A stretch of 59,537 nucleotides of DNA from Flavobacteriia bacterium (GTDB taxonomy: Bacteria; Bacteroidota; Bacteroidia; Flavobacteriales; Weeksellaceae), in contig JACFND010000010.1 in NCBI GenBank assembly GCA_019455045.1, positions 1 through 59,537 on the forward strand, written 5' to 3'. The notes under the pieces are model-generated. The model was not told the origin of the DNA. It was given only the letters and a program-made list of their open reading frames with translations, and made no database searches. A program made the position numbers and the translations under genes. This document shows positions 25,631-33,116 of the stretch, one piece after another (position 1 is the first letter of the stretch; each line of letters begins with the position of its first letter).

Positions 25631-27217
25631 ATGAACAAGGTATCGCTCTATATAGCAAAAAGGTACAACACCTATACCCTGCTGATCAGCATTGCACTGA
25701 TCAGCATCGTGGCGCTGCTGACCGGTACACTCATCTATATGTCGAATACTTTTGTCGGACTGCTCAAATCCTCACTTTATGGCGATCTGACCATCGGAAT
25801 GGGCGAAAGACTGATGATCTATTCGGTCTGTTTTTGCTATATACTCATTCAAATTCTGATCGTCTATTTGTTTTTTAATCGAGTATTGAAAAAACTGAAA
25901 CCGGGAAAAAAACTTCCGGTCGGACTGCTGATTGCTGTTCTGTGTGCAATTCCGGCGGTTATCATTCAGTTTACCGCTTTGTCAAAAACCAATATCGGCG
26001 GTTTTGCATCTTTGATTTTGCTCTCAACCGGTCTGCTGTCGCTGATTATCGGTCTGCTTTCATTTTTGTTTTCGAGACGAAAGATTACAGGTGTCAATAT
26101 CATCACATCGATTGCGGTTTTTGCAATCACCATCGCAAGCTGTGCGCTGTTTATCATACTGTCGGTTTTTTCGGGTCTTGAAAAAATGAACATCAGACTG
26201 TTCACCAATGTGAATCCGGATCTCAGGGTTTCGCCGATCAAAGGAAAAGAACTGCCTGATATTGATAAGATTACAAAGATTCTTGACGATGATTCTCAGG
26301 TGCTGACCTATTCAAAAGTGATCGAAGAAAAGGTTTCAATCGAATTTGACGACAAACAGGATATTGCATACATCAAAGGCATCGACCCGAATTACAGATA
26401 TGTGGTAAAAGTCGATACTGCAGTGGTTTACGGCAGTTATTTTGATTTTAAAAATCCTTATGAAATCCTGGCTTCAGACGGTGTGGCAAGACGGCTTCAG
26501 ATGTATATCGACCATCAGCATACCGCACGGCTGAGGATGCCCAAACCCGGAACCGGTCTGATCAAAACCGAAGAAGAAGCTTTCAATACCGCGGTGGCCT
26601 CGCCCATCGGTGTTTTCATCATCAATGATCAGTTTGACAAATATGTGTTTGCACCCATCGAGCTGACACAAATCCTGCTCAATTTGCAGCCCGATTCTGC
26701 TTATGCCATTGAAGTCAGACTCAAAGCCGGCGCAACGCCTGCAACTGCAAAAACCAGACTTCAAAAAGAATTTGGAAATCAGATTCAGGTCGAAACCCGT
26801 CAGGATCTGGATGCGACTTTTCTAAAGGTGATGAATGTCGAAAATCTGATTATCTATCTGATATTCACACTGGTGATCATCATCGCATCATTCAATCTGG
26901 CCGGCGCGATCATCATCATCATCATCGACAAAAAAGAACAAATCAAAACCATCTGGGGATTTGGTATGCCGCTCAAAGACATCAAACAGATATTTTTTCA
27001 GACCGGCGTGCTGATCACTTTATTTTCGGTGGTCATCGGTCTGATTCAGGGCAGCATCATCGGTTGGATGCAGAACAGTTTTCATCTGGTGATGGCCAAT
27101 CCGTTTGTGCCGTTTCCGTTTGAATTTACGATTCTGAATTATCTGACGGTCACCGCAACCGTGCTGCTGATCGGCGGAACGGTTTCCTGGCTGGTTTCGA
27201 GAAAACTTCCGATATAA
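25631..27217 (+). CDS. FtsX/LolE-like ABC transporter permease with an inserted membrane domain
   Basis: A 528-residue permease related to LolC/LolE, the inner-membrane part of lipoprotein-release exporters. The family core starts SRRKITGVNIITSIAVFAIT at residue 148, with the periplasmic segment VNPDLRVSPIKGKELPD. It ends with three helices, including KKEQIKTIWGFGMPLKDIKQI, the coupling segment. In typical relatives LYIAKRY is followed almost at once by the core. Here residues 12-147 form an extra segment with about four membrane helices. No ATPase gene is adjacent; a LolD-type protein would have to come from elsewhere. It is probably co-transcribed with rbfA. Confidence 0.82.
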   Translation: MNKVSLYIAKRYNTYTLLISIALISIVALLTGTLIYMSNTFVGLLKSSLYGDLTIGMGERLMIYSVCFCYILIQILIVYLFFNRVLKKLKPGKKLPVGLLIAVLCAIPAVIIQFTALSKTNIGGFASLILLSTGLLSLIIGLLSFLFSRRKITGVNIITSIAVFAITIASCALFIILSVFSGLEKMNIRLFTNVNPDLRVSPIKGKELPDIDKITKILDDDSQVLTYSKVIEEKVSIEFDDKQDIAYIKGIDPNYRYVVKVDTAVVYGSYFDFKNPYEILASDGVARRLQMYIDHQHTARLRMPKPGTGLIKTEEEAFNTAVASPIGVFIINDQFDKYVFAPIELTQILLNLQPDSAYAIEVRLKAGATPATAKTRLQKEFGNQIQVETRQDLDATFLKVMNVENLIIYLIFTLVIIIASFNLAGAIIIIIIDKKEQIKTIWGFGMPLKDIKQIFFQTGVLITLFSVVIGLIQGSIIGWMQNSFHLVMANPFVPFPFEFTILNYLTVTATVLLIGGTVSWLVSRKLPI

Positions 27218-27243
27218 TTTCTTTTAATTTTATTTGAGATAAT

Positions 27244-27512
27244 TTCCCTGACCGTCATGACCTAGAAGAGGTCAAATGTGTATAGAATTTATTGAAAATG
27301 AGAGAATCCGACCCCGAAGGCGGTCGAACCATTGCATATCGAAATAGAGGTAGAAGGCTTTAATTCAATTAACTGTGGAAATTATATCTTTTTCAAAAAC
27401 TTAAAAAAATTCATATTATAACTTCCCTACCGTCATGACCTCGAAGAGGTTAAATGTGTATAGAAATATTTAGAAATTGAGAGGATCCGACCCCGAAGGC
27501 GGTCGAACCATT
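27244..27512. repeat. 90-bp direct repeat, two copies
   Basis: The blocks 27244-27333 and 27423-27512 are about 85-90 per cent identical by eye and 179 bases apart. Each begins TTCCCT and contains CCGTCATGACCT, a GACCTCGAAGAGGT palindrome, AATGTGTATAGAA and GACCCCGAAGGCGGTCGAACC. The last word resembles GACCCCGGAGGGGTCGAAC in the 300-bp repeat at 10 kb. They fill the gene-free stretch 27218-27529; no other feature is seen there. Confidence 0.8.
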
Positions 27513-27529
27513 ACAAAAACGATAAAACT

Positions 27530-28138
27530 TTAATAAAACTTATTGGACAATTCCTTTGAATAGGGCGTATTGTCAACAATCTTCCAATTATACGCCTTCG
27601 CAAGCAGATAAATTTCACCCAAATTCTGAATCAGCTGATCATGCGCATCGCTTTCCAACTGCTTCTTATCGATTGAATCTTCAATCTTTTTAACCGCCCG
27701 TTCTTTGATTTCATTCAGTTCATCACCTTTAAAGGTATTGAACCGGCTCTGATCCATGTCGTAAAACTTAAAATCCGGATAAGTTTTGATTTCCAGTTCG
27801 GGTATCTTATTGATATAGATGGTTTTATTTGCGGAATCAATTTTAACATCCATTTTGTTCAGATCATAGGTTGCCTGCACTTTTGCATCGACCATCAGCA
27901 GGACTTTTTTGTCAAAACTGAAATAATCTTCAAGACCGGGAATATGCCAGCTGCTTTTGTGCGAAATGACATCCGAAAAATTCTGTTCGGCAACGATCAG
28001 TTTGTTCAATCTTTTGATTTCATAAGCAATCGAATGGCTGCTTTCTGAAGTGGAACGGGTCTGAAATTTCTTCATGACGATGTAAGTTCCCATCACTCCG
28101 ATCAGCAGACCGTAAAATATGTACAGTAATTTTTTCAA
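27530..28138 (-). CDS. DUF4230-family membrane-anchored protein
   Basis: A 202-residue protein with an N-terminal membrane helix (LLYIFYGLLIGVMGTYIVM) and an extracytoplasmic alpha/beta domain of the DUF4230 type. Conserved features are AYEIKRLNKLIVAEQNFSDVI, KKVLLMVDAKVQATYDLNKM and INKIPELEIKTYPDFKFYD. The function of the family is unknown. Its start overlaps the stop of the upstream thioredoxin-like gene by 4 bases, so the two are co-translated and may act together in the periplasm. Confidence 0.85.
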   Translation of the reverse strand: MKKLLYIFYGLLIGVMGTYIVMKKFQTRSTSESSHSIAYEIKRLNKLIVAEQNFSDVISHKSSWHIPGLEDYFSFDKKVLLMVDAKVQATYDLNKMDVKIDSANKTIYINKIPELEIKTYPDFKFYDMDQSRFNTFKGDELNEIKERAVKKIEDSIDKKQLESDAHDQLIQNLGEIYLLAKAYNWKIVDNTPYSKELSNKFY

Positions 28139-28677
28139 TCTTCTGTATAGTTGGGCTTCAGCGGTTTCTCATTCACAATCATCAGTATATCCTCCTCCAA
28201 ACTGCCCGAAACCGGCGTTTCAACAATCCTGCCGACTTCAACTCCGCCTTTGTAGAATATAAAGGTGGGCACGTGGGTGATTTCTTTTCCGGCTTCTTCG
28301 CCATAAAAACTTTTCAGATTTTCATTGACCGCAAAGGTGAGCAGCCGCTGATCCGGAAATTTCACTTCATCCAGTATTTTGACAAATCTCGGATATTCGC
28401 GCTGTGTATCCTCGCACCAGCTGCCGACAAAGGCTTCGACCCGATATCTTTTGATTTTTGATTTGATTTCTTTTGTAATTTTCTGATCTGCTTTGTACGA
28501 ATCATATTCGGTATCAAACCATTCAGAAAAAGGCGCTTTTTTAAATGCCTCTCTGTTCACGCCGCCAAGCAGCTCTTTTTCACCATTTGATTTTTTCACC
28601 ACTCTGTTAAATATATATGGCCCTTCACAAGCCGTTATCAGTATTGTAAAAACGATTAGGAGTAAGCTGTTTTTCAT
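28135..28677 (-). CDS. Thioredoxin-fold lipoprotein lacking the second active-site cysteine
   Basis: A 180-residue protein with a lipoprotein signal (lipobox ITAC, lipidated C17) and a thioredoxin fold at about residues 60-170. The active-site motif is GSWCEDTQREYP, with a single cysteine C88; the usual CxxC is CEDT. The cis-proline loop HVPTFIFYKGGVEVGRIVE is intact. Single-cysteine thioredoxins cannot perform the normal dithiol cycle and may act in mixed-disulfide or binding roles. It is coupled by a 4-base overlap to the DUF4230 gene. Confidence 0.82.
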   Translation of the reverse strand: MKNSLLLIVFTILITACEGPYIFNRVVKKSNGEKELLGGVNREAFKKAPFSEWFDTEYDSYKADQKITKEIKSKIKRYRVEAFVGSWCEDTQREYPRFVKILDEVKFPDQRLLTFAVNENLKSFYGEEAGKEITHVPTFIFYKGGVEVGRIVETPVSGSLEEDILMIVNEKPLKPNYTED

Positions 28678-28713
28678 CGTTGGGTTTTGATTTGCAAAGA
28701 TATGAATATTCGA

Positions 28714-29871
28714 TTAACCTTTAAAGACTCCGTTTTCAAAATGAATGCTTCCGACCGAAAAATCAGCCGGTTTTCCAATTTCTGGATACATCGCATCTTT
28801 TCCAATCCAGGTTCTGCCTTCCATATCCAGATCGAGATGACCAAAATAAGCGGACAGATCACCGATTTCTTCAATTCTTGAATGAAATTCAATCTCCTGT
28901 TTGTCCAAATTCAGTTTTTCTTCAAAATAAATTCCGATATCGATCAGTGATTCAGCACTTTTTGATTTAACCGAAACATTTCTGAGCACGATATCCAGTG
29001 ATTTTTTGTCATTTTCGGGAATTTTATGATACAATTCTGAATCATCTTCTTTTGAATCCGAAATTTTCCCAAGCGCAAGCAGTATCGCCAGCGCATTGAA
29101 TCTTCTGACTTCGTTTCGCTGATAATCATTCGGAAAATGACCGGCTTCAAACAGCAGATTTGTATATCCGGCTTTCATAAAATTATCGCCGGTCGAAGTC
29201 GGATAGAATTCATCCGAAAACCTTGCTATATGACCGGGCATAACGGTTTCAAGCTGTTTGTAGATATAACCGATCACATCCATCGACTTTTTTCTGGCAG
29301 CTGTCACCGAACGCTGTACATCGGGCGAAGGTGCAAGAAACGAAAGCGTTGCAGGTTTTGAACTTCCGCTGACATTGAAAATACTGCGCTGGTCATGAAG
29401 ATTAAACAAAAAATCGGGTTTGATTTCATTGACCGTTCTTTTTAATGCTCTGATTTCGGTCGAGGATTCTTTGACATAATCACGGTTGAGATCGATTCCG
29501 CAGGCATTTCGGCGGCTGTAACGGTTGGAACCGTCAGGATTCAGCATTGGAACAAAATACAGACTGATCGATTCTTTTATTTTTTGGCTCAGTTCGTTTT
29601 CTGATTTTAAAAATTCAAACACATCGAACATCGCACGCGTTCCTGTCGATTCATTTCCGTGCATTTGTGACCAGCCAAAAACTTTTTGATTTCCGTTTCC
29701 GATTTTTATCAGATAAATGTCATTGTCCAAAAATGATTTTCCGATCAATTTTTTTTCGGGATAATTCAAATCCAAAAAAGATTTCAATTTCGAAAAAGGC
29801 AAAAATCTGGATTCAAAATCCTCAATTCTGATTTCCTGATAAATTTCCTCAAACACTTGGGTCAAATTCAT
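28714..29871 (-). CDS. M14-family zinc carboxypeptidase
   Basis: This 385-residue metallopeptidase would remove C-terminal residues from peptides. Zinc ligands His and Glu lie in SQMHGNESTGTRAMFDV at about residue 69, the third ligand His in FNLHDQRSIFNV at about 157, and the catalytic Glu in NLLFEAGHFPND at about 241. The substrate-binding RRNACGIDLNRDYV motif is present. I chose the ATG at 29871 (MNLTQVFEEIY) over upstream in-frame ATGs, since residues from the longer start are basic and atypical. No signal peptide is visible, so it is probably cytoplasmic. Confidence 0.88.
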   Translation of the reverse strand: MNLTQVFEEIYQEIRIEDFESRFLPFSKLKSFLDLNYPEKKLIGKSFLDNDIYLIKIGNGNQKVFGWSQMHGNESTGTRAMFDVFEFLKSENELSQKIKESISLYFVPMLNPDGSNRYSRRNACGIDLNRDYVKESSTEIRALKRTVNEIKPDFLFNLHDQRSIFNVSGSSKPATLSFLAPSPDVQRSVTAARKKSMDVIGYIYKQLETVMPGHIARFSDEFYPTSTGDNFMKAGYTNLLFEAGHFPNDYQRNEVRRFNALAILLALGKISDSKEDDSELYHKIPENDKKSLDIVLRNVSVKSKSAESLIDIGIYFEEKLNLDKQEIEFHSRIEEIGDLSAYFGHLDLDMEGRTWIGKDAMYPEIGKPADFSVGSIHFENGVFKG

Positions 29872-29993
29872 AAAACGAAGATACAATTTTTTAAAATCGA
29901 TTTTAAGACGATTTAAGCGCATCAAATTTTCACCAATAAACTCTGTGTTGAATTTTAAAAAATATGGTCAGAAATCAAATCAATTTTTTGCTT

Positions 29994-30019
29994 TACATTT
30001 GTAATTTACAATTGTAAAT
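29994..30019 (+). promoter_or_regulatory. -7 box overlapping a 16-bp palindrome
   Basis: TACATTTG (29994-30001) fits TAnnTTTG, and directly after it ATTTACAATTGTAAAT (30004-30019) is a perfect palindrome that would cover the transcript start, an operator-like arrangement. It lies in the gene-free interval 29872-30214 between the divergent M14 peptidase and XRE regulator genes. A likely binder is the adjacent XRE protein, but that is inference. Confidence 0.4.
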
Positions 30020-30179
30020 AAATTAAACTGACAATTGGTCGCACGAGCTGCATTTTAATAGTTATTGTTTATTTGAATTGCCTATTATATTATAAATGAG
30101 TTTTATAATTACGTTTAATTAATGTTTTAATCTTAATATGATTCAAGTAATTCTGTCAGAAATCGATGAATTTAAACAG

Positions 30180-30210
30180 TTGCGAAATGTAAATTAACTG
30201 TTTATATTTG
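30180..30210 (+). promoter_or_regulatory. Promoter of the XRE regulator, apparently leaderless
   Basis: TTG (30180-30182) is followed after 20 bases by TATATTTG (30203-30210), a good match to the -33/-7 consensus. The ATG follows at 30215, only 4 bases after the box, so the expected transcript start falls at or near the first codon. Confidence 0.5.
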
Positions 30211-30214
30211 TAAA

Positions 30215-30661
30215 ATGGAACCAAAAGAAAGAATCATAGAAATCATCGAAAAATCCGGTCTCACACCCTCAGAATTTGCAGACAAAATCGGTGTGCAGCG
30301 ATCAGCGATTTCACATATCACCTCCGGCCGAAATAATCCGAGTCTGGATTTTCTGATCAAAATCAAAAATGAATTTCCCGAAATCGACACCGACTGGCTG
30401 ATTTTTGGAATCGAAAAAGAGGATCAAAAAACGGATGAAGAATCCAAAATTGAAATTCAAAAAGAAAACCTTTTCGAAAAAACGGCTGTCCCCCAGCCTA
30501 CTCTTTTTGATGATTCAGAATTTGAAAAACCTGAAATTTCAAAAAATGAAGATTCACCTGTATATAAAGGTCAAAAATCAAATCCTGATCATTTCGAAAT
30601 CAAAAGGGTGATTATTTTCTACGAAGACGGCAGTTTTGAGGATTATTTCAAAAGAGAATAA
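30215..30661 (+). CDS. XRE-family helix-turn-helix regulator
   Basis: A 148-residue DNA-binding protein. Residues 1-60 form a Cro/C1-type HTH (KERIIEIIEKSGLTPSEFAD, then IGVQRSAISHITSGRNNPS, then FLIKIKNEFPEIDTDWLIFG). The rest is acidic, low-complexity and ends with KRVIIFYEDGSFEDYFKRE, a tail seen in several flavobacterial XRE proteins. There is no enzymatic or peptidase domain. It could regulate itself through the palindrome at 30004-30019. The next gene follows 66 bases later on the same strand. Confidence 0.87.
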   Translation: MEPKERIIEIIEKSGLTPSEFADKIGVQRSAISHITSGRNNPSLDFLIKIKNEFPEIDTDWLIFGIEKEDQKTDEESKIEIQKENLFEKTAVPQPTLFDDSEFEKPEISKNEDSPVYKGQKSNPDHFEIKRVIIFYEDGSFEDYFKRE

Positions 30662-30727
30662 TTTTTCGGTCAAAAACCGGATTGATTCTGAAAAAATTTG
30701 GAAATAAATCCTAAATTGCCACTGACT

Positions 30728-31315
30728 ATGAATTTTCTGGCACATCAGTTCTTATCGTTTCACAATCCGGATCTGCAAATCGGCAATCTGTACGGCGAAA
30801 TCGTGCGTGTAAAAGATTATCTTGATTATCCGGCGGGAATCCAAAAAGGGATACTTCTTCACCGTTCGATTGACAGTTATACAGATTCAAACGAAATCGT
30901 AAAAAACAGTACACGTCTGTTTCACGCCAAATACGGGAAATTTGCGCCGGTCATCGTGGATGTGCTGTATGATTATTTTCTGATCAAGAACTGGAAAAAA
31001 TATACAGATGATGATTTTGAAGAATTTGTCAGTGATTGTTATCTGCTTTTTCGCGAAAAATTTGAAGAATTTTCGCCAAATCTTCAGTACATCGTAAAAC
31101 ATCTGCTTGAATACGACTGGTTTCACAATTACAGCAATTACGACGGAATTCGTGAAACGCTGAACGGAATCAGACACAGAAGCAAATTTGATAACAATAT
31201 CGATGAAGCAGTCAGCGAACTGATAGAATTTGAAGACCGGCTCAACAGCGATTTCAATCTGTTTTTTCCAAAACTGGTCGAACACTGCAAAAGCTTTATC
31301 AAAAACGAATCTTAA
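30728..31315 (+). CDS. Acyl carrier protein phosphodiesterase-like protein
   Basis: This 195-residue protein of the AcpH/DUF479 family removes, in characterised members, the 4'-phosphopantetheine group from acyl carrier protein. The fold belongs to the HD-like superfamily. The family hallmarks are MNFLAHQFLSFHNPDLQIGN at the start, KGILLHRSIDSYTDSN (His and Asp) and PVIVDVLYDYFLIKNW. The ATG at 30728 was chosen because it gives the conserved MNFLAH start; the frame opens ten codons earlier. It is probably cytoplasmic. Confidence 0.87.
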   Translation: MNFLAHQFLSFHNPDLQIGNLYGEIVRVKDYLDYPAGIQKGILLHRSIDSYTDSNEIVKNSTRLFHAKYGKFAPVIVDVLYDYFLIKNWKKYTDDDFEEFVSDCYLLFREKFEEFSPNLQYIVKHLLEYDWFHNYSNYDGIRETLNGIRHRSKFDNNIDEAVSELIEFEDRLNSDFNLFFPKLVEHCKSFIKNES

Positions 31316-31356
31316 TTTTTAATTTTGAATACCTATTTTAATATCATCAAAAAATA

Positions 31357-32985
31357 ATGGACCTACAGTTTAATCAAAGAGAGGACAAAAACAAACTTCA
31401 GGTTTCGGATCTGAAAAAAAAACTGGCTCAAATCTATCTGGGCGGCGGAAAGAAAAAAATCGAAAAACATAAAGAAAGCGGAAAAATGACCGCCCGTGAA
31501 CGGATTGATTATCTGTTAGACAAAGATCGGCCATCGGTTGAAATCGGTGCTTTTGCTGGTTATGAAATGTATGAAGACGAAGGCGGATGCCCTGCAGGCG
31601 GTGTGGTTGTCGTAATCGGTTATGTATCGGGAAAACAATGTATTGTGGTTGCAAATGATGCAACCGTAAAAGCAGGTGCCTGGTTTCCAATCAGCGGAAA
31701 GAAAAATCTGAGAGCTCAGGAAATTGCAATTGAAAACCGACTGCCAATCATCTATCTGGTTGACAGCGCGGGTGTTTATCTGCCGATGCAGGCTGAAATT
31801 TTTCCCGACAAAGAACATTTCGGACGAATTTTCAGAAACAATGCGGTGATGAGTTCGATGGGAATCACACAGATTGCGGCCGTGATGGGCAGCTGTGTGG
31901 CTGGCGGTGCTTATCTGCCGATCATGAGTGATGAAGCACTGATCGTCGATAAAACCGGTTCAATATTTCTTGCCGGAAGTTATCTGGTGAAAGCTGCAAT
32001 CGGTGAGGATATTGACAATGAAACACTTGGCGGTGCAACAACCCATTGTGAGATTTCGGGTGTAACCGATTACAAAGCAAAAAATGATCAGGATGCGCTT
32101 GACAAAATCAGATCAATTGTCGATAAAATCGGTGATTTTGACAAAGCGGGTTACAACCGCTCCACTCCTGCTCCTCCGGCCGAAGATGAAGATGAAATCT
32201 ATGGAATTCTTCCGGTCAGCAGAGCCGAACAGTACGATATGCATGACATCATCAAAAGACTGGTTGACCATTCAGAATACGAAGAATACAAGGAAGGTTA
32301 CGGAAAGACGATCATCTGCTGTTATGCGCGTATCGACGGCTGGGCGGTCGGAATCGTTGCCAATCAGCGAAAGGTGGTGAAATCAAAAAAGGAAGGAATG
32401 CAGTTTGGTGGTGTAATCTATTCTGATTCAGCCGATAAAGCAACCCGTTTTATTGCGAACTGCAATCAGAAAAAAATTCCGCTGGTATTTCTTCAGGATG
32501 TGACCGGTTTTATGGTCGGTTCAAAATCTGAGCATGGAGGAATCATCAAAGACGGTGCAAAAATGGTGAATGCAGTTTCAAATTCAGTGGTGCCGAAATT
32601 CACGGTGGTCATCGGAAATTCGTATGGTGCAGGAAATTATGCAATGTGCGGAAAAGCTTATGATCCGAGACTGATTTTTGCCTGGCCTTCCGCCCGACTT
32701 GCTGTGATGGGCGGCGAACAGGCGGCAAAAGTACTGCTTCAGATCGAAGAGGCCTCGCTGAAGAAAAAAGGTGAAGTCATTGATGAAAAAGCAAAAAAGG
32801 ATCTGCTGACAAAAATCGAGGAAAGATATGACCGTCAAACCAGTCCTTATTATGCTGCGGCGCGGCTTTGGACAGATGCTGTGATCGATCCGAAGGACAC
32901 CCGAAAATGGATTTCGATGGGGATCGAGGCTGCGAATCATTCACCGATTGAAAAATCTTACAATCCGGGTGTGATTCAGGTTTAA
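31357..32985 (+). CDS. Acyl-CoA carboxylase beta subunit (carboxyltransferase)
   Basis: A 542-residue biotin-dependent carboxyltransferase of the methylcrotonyl-/propionyl-CoA carboxylase type, which transfers carboxyl from carboxybiotin to an acyl-CoA. Both crotonase-fold halves are present. The N-terminal half contains LGGGKKKIEKHKESGKMTARERI, VDSAGVYLPMQAEIFPD and GSCVAGGAYLPIMSDEA. The C-terminal half contains FLQDVTGFMVGSKSEHGGII and GNSYGAGNYAMCGKAYDPR. The PMQ-type loop and length fit the methylcrotonyl-CoA carboxylase group (leucine degradation), but I cannot settle the substrate. The biotin-carrying alpha subunit is not in the window. Confidence 0.92.
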   Translation: MDLQFNQREDKNKLQVSDLKKKLAQIYLGGGKKKIEKHKESGKMTARERIDYLLDKDRPSVEIGAFAGYEMYEDEGGCPAGGVVVVIGYVSGKQCIVVANDATVKAGAWFPISGKKNLRAQEIAIENRLPIIYLVDSAGVYLPMQAEIFPDKEHFGRIFRNNAVMSSMGITQIAAVMGSCVAGGAYLPIMSDEALIVDKTGSIFLAGSYLVKAAIGEDIDNETLGGATTHCEISGVTDYKAKNDQDALDKIRSIVDKIGDFDKAGYNRSTPAPPAEDEDEIYGILPVSRAEQYDMHDIIKRLVDHSEYEEYKEGYGKTIICCYARIDGWAVGIVANQRKVVKSKKEGMQFGGVIYSDSADKATRFIANCNQKKIPLVFLQDVTGFMVGSKSEHGGIIKDGAKMVNAVSNSVVPKFTVVIGNSYGAGNYAMCGKAYDPRLIFAWPSARLAVMGGEQAAKVLLQIEEASLKKKGEVIDEKAKKDLLTKIEERYDRQTSPYYAAARLWTDAVIDPKDTRKWISMGIEAANHSPIEKSYNPGVIQV

Positions 32986-33010
32986 ACCGAAATTTTAAAA
33001 CAAAAAATTA

Positions 33011-33040
33011 AACAGGATTTTTTCAAATCCTGTTTTTTTT
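33011..33040 (+). terminator. Terminator of the carboxylase gene
   Basis: AACAGGATT pairs with AATCCTGTT around a short loop and is followed by a run of eight T. It begins 26 bases after the stop codon. Confidence 0.85.
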
Positions 33041-33116
33041 GTGTTCACAATTCGACCGGTTGTTTCGGTTCGGATTGAAAAAAAATATGTACTTTCACTA
33101 ATAAATTTTCAATTCA

